The notes under the pieces are model-generated. The model did not search any database. It was not told the DNA's origin and saw only the letters and a program-made list of their open reading frames with translations. Shown piece after piece: positions 59,132 through 64,000 of a stretch of 64,000 nt of DNA. This DNA is from Gnetum montanum. Lineage: Eukaryota; Streptophyta; Gnetopsida; Gnetales; Gnetaceae. The DNA lies in assembly GCA_015680685.1 (NCBI GenBank), contig MNCI01012718.1:1348098-1412097 (forward strand), written 5' to 3'. The translations under genes were made by a program, and so were the position numbers. Positions within the stretch are counted from its first letter, which is position 1, and the number at the start of each line of letters is the position of its first letter.

Positions 59132-59185
59132 AGCTCTTCTGTATCAACCCAGCAGAGTAGCTCTTCTGTATCAACCTAGCAGAGT
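59132..59185 (+). repeat. Tandem duplication, 27-bp unit, inside NEMF exon
   Basis: AGCTCTTCTGTATCAACCCA (GCAGAGT) at 59132 is repeated at 59159, adding nine codons (SSSVSTQQS type) after the zinc knuckle. In the second copy CAG has become TAG, a premature stop. Confidence 0.9.
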
Positions 59186-60310
59186 AGTCTTGCTACTATT
59201 GGAGAAGCCTTAGAAGATGGGGACACATTAACCAACAGTGAGAAATTAGCCTTGCAAGAAGAAGATATTAATGAATTGGGAGAAGAAGAAAAACATAAGA
59301 GAACTAGATGCTTTGACAGGAAATCCTCTACCTGCAGATGTTATGCTTTATGTTGTGCCAGTTTGTGGACCATACAATGCCTTACAGTAATATAAATTTC
59401 GTGTGAAAATAACACCAGGAACAGCAAAGAAAGGGAAAAAATAACATCATTTGTCGAATTAAATTTTACGAAAATACTCTTTTTTCATCATTTTTGACAA
59501 AAAGGGAGGCCTTGGATCTAGAGTGGTCAGGTTACATGATAAAAGTAGTAGATAAGATGTATAATGTATACCAAATTCCAAAGATTGCTGAATATAGCTA
59601 GCCCTGAACTATAACATGAACTCACAAAAGTTATTCTTACTCAGAAATTCCACTCTGAACCTATCAGGAAAAATCAAATTACACTATAAACACCAATCTT
59701 GCAGTAACAAGTTCAAAATTTGAAAAATGTAGACCGGGTTTGAAATTAATGACCTGGTAATGCCACCCTGCCAATATCCATCCAAACTGCTGGTCCTATG
59801 GCTGGTTCATAGAAGAGAGCCTTTTGTTTTTTGTTGTTTTATTGCATGTAAACATTTGCCATTGAGCTATGACCATGTACTCATAATAAACATTTTTAAA
59901 CACCAAAATTTTAATAAGTCATTTGTCCTGTATTAGATTATGCTGAACTCCAAATTGATTTATATTTTAGAATCTTACAATGTTTGCTTGAATTCATGAA
60001 ATACTACCATTTCACTGTTCAATTTGGTATGATTATGTTTTATCTGCATCATCTAACTAGCTTGTTACCTGTACGTTGTTAGTGTCCTTTCAAGTGTTTT
60101 TCAACTATCACTTTTAGTTAATAGAATTAATGTGATGATTATGTTTTGTGTGTGTAGTGGCAAAAATGGCAGTAAACTTGTTCACTCATATGCAAGATGC
60201 AACACCTAGGGAAAAGGAGCTTATCAAAGCACTCAATGAACCTAAACTTGTTGCAGCAAGTATAGGGAATGCTAAAGTCTATGCTCCATGCCTTAACCAA
60301 TGGATTACAT

Positions 60311-60545
60311 GAGTTTTTTATTCATAGATGAAATTACCCATAAAAGATAAAAATATAAAACAACAAATTGAAAGATGAAAAACTAGAAAACAAAAAATTG
60401 TAAAATTGAAGAAAAGGAAAAACATTTATTAATTCTACTTATTATAATGGAGGATATCTCCCATAACTAAACTTTTGATCATGGAAAGAATTAATAAATG
60501 GAAGGTTTGGATCTATGCATTTTGGAAATATTGGGACCGGTTTTA
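60311..60545 (-). mobile_element. Inverted fragment of the GATATC-family 3' region
   Basis: Read on the minus strand it is collinear with about 18890-19160: GGTCCCAATATTTCC, TTCCATTTATTAATTCT, GATCAAAAGTTTAGTTATGG, GAATTAATAAATG, the T-rich tract, and TCATCTATGAATAAAA. It contains the end of gag and the start of the 3' noncoding region, without LTRs. It joins directly to the last NEMF exon at 60310-60312. Its right border is uncertain. Confidence 0.75.
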
Positions 60546-60637
60546 CCGGCTTTGCGTCCACTAAGACTGGATTTTTGGGTGTTGTTATGGTATACTTGTT
60601 GTTATGCATAGACACATGAAAGCCGCTTTTCTATATG

Positions 60638-60850
60638 TGATGAATGCATTTTTTACATTGGCCACAACATCATGTACGCAACGTTAGGGCTTGGCTACGA
60701 CATTGCATATGCAACATCAGGGTATATACCCTATGTCTATAAGCTTACAACAGAGACAAAAGAGACAGAAGGGGAAAAGGAATGCCTTTTCAGAGGTATA
60801 AATATGAAGCATAAAGAAGTCTCTTTTTTCTTTTTGCCTTTTTGATTTTC
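60638..60850 (+). repeat. Possible diverged LTR promoter fragment
   Basis: TGATGAATGC (60638) looks like the start of the GATATC LTRs. It is followed by ACAACATCATGTACGCAACGTT and CGACATTGCATATGCAACATC, spaced like the GATATC palindromes but with CAACATC/GCAACGTT cores. TATGTCTATAAGC follows at about 60734-60746. No 3' end is visible. Could be an older relative or chance. Confidence 0.3.
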
Positions 60851-63000
60851 TCAAAGGTGGAAGACCTTTTCAATCCATGATTGTGTAATTAAATATATGG
60901 ATATAGTGATATCTAAGGAAGGTTCATAATATTCAAAAGATTTTTGATAATCATGTACAGTGTATATCTGGCAAATGAAATATGGACATCTGCAAGGAAA
61001 AGAAATTTTGAGGGTTTTGTTATACCTAGGTTTTAATAAATGAACACGTTTCCAAGGATAACCGTCTCATTTTCATCACCATTCTAACCTTGTTTTAACG
61101 AACCCTGAATCGGTTTGTTGCAAACTCTTTTTTATCTACCTTACTGTTTTTCCATCCTGTTGGTTCGTTTTGCATTTATGCTTGCCTTCAATCATTTCAC
61201 AGTTAAAAACCAGTTGTAAAAAGTGTACTTTCAAATCTATAATAATGCCAAACAAACTAAAGGTTCTTTTTAAATTTGTAAAAGATTGTTGATTTTATTA
61301 TTCAAACTATTCAAACTCTCTTCTATGAAAATTGTCATACATCATGTCGGTCTGTTACGTTTATACGATGCTTATATTACGTGCTTTGCAGCAAAACATT
61401 CTGGACCGATGGCAGTTTTGTAAAACTTTTACGTCAATCTAAGTTGTAGAGTTCTTTTATTTTAGAATGTATGCTTGTCCATCCATCTTGAGTTTGGCTT
61501 ATTTACCACTTTATGTTTTTGCCCGTCTGCAAGATTGTTCCCCATTGTGAAAATGTTTGCTGTGTGGTCCTAGCTTGGTTTTTTTATTTTCATTTTTTCA
61601 CCTTCATTTGTGCTAAAATTTTAACATGATTTTAATATTTTATTTATTTATTTTCAAGCTTACCATAAACTTTGCATGTGTCTTTCAATACTATAATTCT
61701 CTCATATGAAGTGTATCTTTCTAGAATAGATGAATAATAGTATATATTATGGGATTAGCATGATAATTTTGGTTGAGAGACCAACTGTTAAGCTAAAAAG
61801 GTCCCCATTGGTTATAGTAAAGGAAGTTTTTCTGGTAACAGTAAATAATTCTCAATCATAATGAGGAGCCTTCTTGGTCACAGAAAATAATGTCTTCCTT
61901 GTAATGATCTGCGGGAGTCTTGGTCAAGGTAAATAATATTTTATCATCATCATACCATCCAAGTAGCTTTCCTGGTCGTGGAAAATCCGGGAAAGAGCTG
62001 CTGTTATCAGTTCCAGAGCAACCAAAATGGAGTAACTTTGCAGCGGTTGAATACGTTCCTCAACATTCTCATGAATTCCTTTTGTATGATGCTGTCAAAC
62101 ATTCATGATTCATGATTCCACTTTCAAAATTCTACAATTGAGGTGGGCCTTGCACGTAAGACTGCACGTTGATCAGATCTAGAAAGGAGCTCTGCTGCTG
62201 TGGGTTGGTTACAAGCAAACATTCTGTGGAACTTTGTAGCAGTTGTCAATGAGATTTTGCACATCTTTCGATATGTTTGCATGTATTCATGAATGCTGAT
62301 TTTAGGATGCTTCACCCTCAAAAGCAACTTGACATGCATACTCCAAAGATGATTGTTTTTTTCATTTGAAATACCTTGTAGAAATTTATAATTTCCAAAC
62401 AAACATTCTTAAGGGGCATTGTAATGGCTGAACACGATCCTAAATATTTTTGTTGCATACCAATTTTATGATTAGTGTGTAAACTCATACATTTCTCCTT
62501 TACTCGTTGCTTTTATGTTTTCTTGATCCATTTCAACAACCAATTTCTGCTGCTCTGTTAGTTGGTACTTCTCAATGCTGTTGTCTTAGTTGCAGCTGCT
62601 TCATCAGTTATTAAGGCAATGGCTTGGCATTGGAGTCAAATACAAAATTGAAATACAAATCTGGCCAGTGGCTCAGAATGAGCAACACCATTAACAATGA
62701 CATTTATGAATGTTGTTTCTCTAATTGCATTGCCCACCTAGCATTACCAGTACCTGGATCCAAATAATCATTTTAGGGTCTTGTTGCACAGAATTTCCTG
62801 CCATTTCCATGGGAAATGCCCTTCCAGGAATGGTGAAGATGTGCTTTATACATCATGGGACAAACCCAGGCGCATCTTTTAATATCGATGTTTTCACGGC
62901 CAAGTGCACGCAGCCACAATGACAGACAGGACCTTATGCAGCTAACAATATATATTTCTCAAATCTATATCTCAGGGACATCTAGTGTTGCAACTTTGCC
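60851..63000. other. Intergenic DNA, nothing recognised
   Basis: AT-rich with T-runs. Plus-strand frames at 61920-62108 and 62725-62922 and a minus-strand frame at 62124-62402 are open for 60-92 codons but have no motif I recognise. No LTR or tRNA-like structure seen. Confidence 0.45.
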
Positions 63001-63049
63001 AATTTTTCATTTTATATAAGGTTGTCTTCATGTCAAAGAAAGAAACTTC

Positions 63050-64000
63050 TTGACTAAAAATACAACAGCAGGAGATGGAGAAGCAACAGCAACAGCAACA
63101 GCAGGAGCAGGAGCAGAAGAAGCAACAGCAACAGCAACCGCAGGATCAGGAGCAAGAACAGCAACAACAAGACCAGGAGCAGGCCGGCAACGCTGGGGGC
63201 CGGGGCATGGGGGCAACATCAAGGCCCACTCCAGGGTTGATGACACCCTACGCCTCCGGGTCACCCAACCCCCACTCGAGGGGGTCCAAACCATGCAGCA
63301 GAGCCTCATTGGCCACTTTGTGTCCCGGGGTGCCCGCCCGCGACTGGATTTAGTCCGGCGGTGGGGGCAGGAGCAATGGAAGGTGGGAGAAATTGGGGTT
63401 CGCAGCTTATCTGCGGACCTCCTTCTGTTTATTTTCCCCTCTCAGCAAGCCAGAGACTCGGTGCTATTGGGGGGCCCGTGCTTTTACGAGGCACGAGGTC
63501 TAGCCCTGACCCCATGGCATCCAGGGGCCCATCGTGAGGCCGATTTGTTTACCCGAGCCCCCGGTATGGATGCGGGTTTCCAAGATTGCTTGGGAACTCT
63601 GGAAGCTGGATTTCTTACAGAAAATCGTGGGTTTCTTCGGTAAGTTCATCACCTTCGACCGTGTCACGCAGTCGATGGAGCATATGGGTTTCGCCCGGTT
63701 CTGTGTGTGGCACCGACTAGCGGAGAAAGACCTCATCCAAGAGGTCGTCTTGGAACTCCCTGGTGGGGAGGAAAAACTCCAGGTTGAGTTCAAAAACCTA
63801 GATGATGCACCAAGGCCCAAACGCAGAGCGTTGGCCCAAGAGCAGAGGACAACCGGCTGCGCGTGTTGTGGGAAACCGGACACCAGGAGGCAGCCTGTTG
63901 GGTGCAGAAGGCGAGGCCTCCGCGACCAAGAGCCCAAGCCATGCAGTTGTTCGAGGGGGGCGCCTGGGTCACAATGGGCCGCAAAAGCTACCCCCCCCCC
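63050..64000 (+). pseudogene. DUF4283 / zinc-knuckle ORF of LINE-type element, partial
   Basis: Starts with a CAG/CAA/GCA repeat (63065-63185) whose plus-strand frames read as polyglutamine or alanine/threonine. A DUF4283-like core follows in one phase: QSLIGHFVSRGARP, RRWGQEQWKVG, SADLLLFIFPSQQARDSV, LLGGPCFYEARGLALTPWHP. This is the plant DUF4283 pattern, thought to bind nucleic acid. Near 63565 the phase changes by an indel, and the expected continuation appears in another frame: LDFLQKIVGFFGKFITFDRV, MGFARFCVWHRL, then a cysteine-containing stretch (TGCACCGKPDTRRQPVGC). Such ORFs form ORF1 of plant LINEs and also occur alone. The segment is much more GC-rich than its neighbours. Its 3' end lies outside the window, which stops in a C run. 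No endonuclease or RT is visible here. Confidence 0.65.

Larger units (their letters stand above)
52540..60312 (+). pseudogene. NEMF: NEMF/Rqc2 homologue, unprocessed pseudogene
   Basis: NEMF (yeast Rqc2) binds 60S subunits carrying stalled nascent chains and works with Listerin in ribosome quality control. Exon blocks in order: ~52540-52813 (CEHIILDAGLQPN, end of NFACT-N); 53183-53368 (QSMDEFFSKIES); ~53725-54010 (coiled coil, MAELIVHNLEDVD); 55261-55410; 56419-~56540 (HKVHWFEKFNWFI); 56723-56829 (ADLHGASST, PIPPLTLNQAGCF); 57577-~58515 (QAWDSKIVTSAWWVYP, NFLPPHPLVMGF); ~58627-58715; 59047-~59450 with zinc knuckle CYKCKKPDHVAKDC and LTGNPLPADVMLYVVPVCGP; 60158-60312 (NLFTHMQDATPREKEL). Introns are retained, so it did not arise by retroposition. 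Stops at 53216, 53240 and others, frameshifts in most exons, a 59-bp duplication (57961) and a missing N-terminus make it non-functional. The last exon ends in a retroelement fragment that supplies its stop. Confidence 0.9.

Noticed and set aside
52540-60312. NEMF region as an active gene
   Set aside because: Multiple in-frame stops, frameshifts in most exons, two frame-affecting duplications and no N-terminal exons.

Overview
The window is AT-rich nuclear DNA from a land plant, probably one with a large, repeat-filled genome. The evidence is stacked Ty3/gypsy LTR retrotransposons with plant-type (Tat/Athila-like) domains, a tRNA-Asp-type primer site, a plant DUF4283/zinc-knuckle ORF, and remnants of plant genes with introns. 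I found no clearly intact host gene. Almost every reading frame carries stops or frameshifts, so this is old, decaying intergenic DNA. A 313-base assembly gap lies at 44139-44451. I cannot name the species.

Layout. 0-2 kb (minus): protease and gag tail of a decayed Ty3 element. 2.3-3.9 kb (plus): 3' end and truncated LTR of a family I call GATATC, because its LTR promoters are packed with CGATATCG-like palindromes. 4.2-5.2 kb: about 150-bp tandem repeats. 6.6-8.7 kb: fragments of a receptor-like kinase, a zinc-knuckle ORF and a possible helicase. 8.67-20.68 kb (plus): a gag-only GATATC element interrupted inside gag by a second GATATC element that has a 931-codon third ORF. The inner element is flanked by a duplicated ACATAG/CATAG target site. 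22.2-26.3 kb (plus): a third GATATC element with LTR, primer site, gag and 3' region, lacking its 3' LTR. 26.9-42 kb (minus): a Tat-lineage Ty3 element with gag and protease (36.4-40.5 kb) and RT, two RNase H domains and integrase (27.1-30.5 kb). Between these two blocks, on the opposite strand, sits a decayed seven-exon gene (32.06-35.75 kb) with GT-AG introns. 42.3-44.5 kb (minus): two more GATATC LTRs, one a solo LTR with an AATAC target duplication. 49.2-50.8 kb (minus): 3' exons of a PRAF-type (RCC1/FYVE/BRX) gene remnant. 52.5-60.3 kb (plus): an intron-containing pseudogene of NEMF/Rqc2, cut at its 3' end by an inverted GATATC-family fragment. 63.0-64 kb (plus): a GC-rich DUF4283 (LINE-type ORF1-like) coding segment running off the window.

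How the parts relate. No GATATC copy here encodes pol, so the family presumably moves in trans or its autonomous members lie elsewhere. The most unusual structure is the antisense multi-exon gene in the Tat element. It is bracketed by minisatellite arrays that share a core motif and preceded by dense GCGTATACGC-type palindromes. Its central domain plus coiled-coil C-terminus looks similar in plan to the sense third ORF of the GATATC element. Each family therefore seems to combine a palindrome-rich promoter region with a large accessory ORF.
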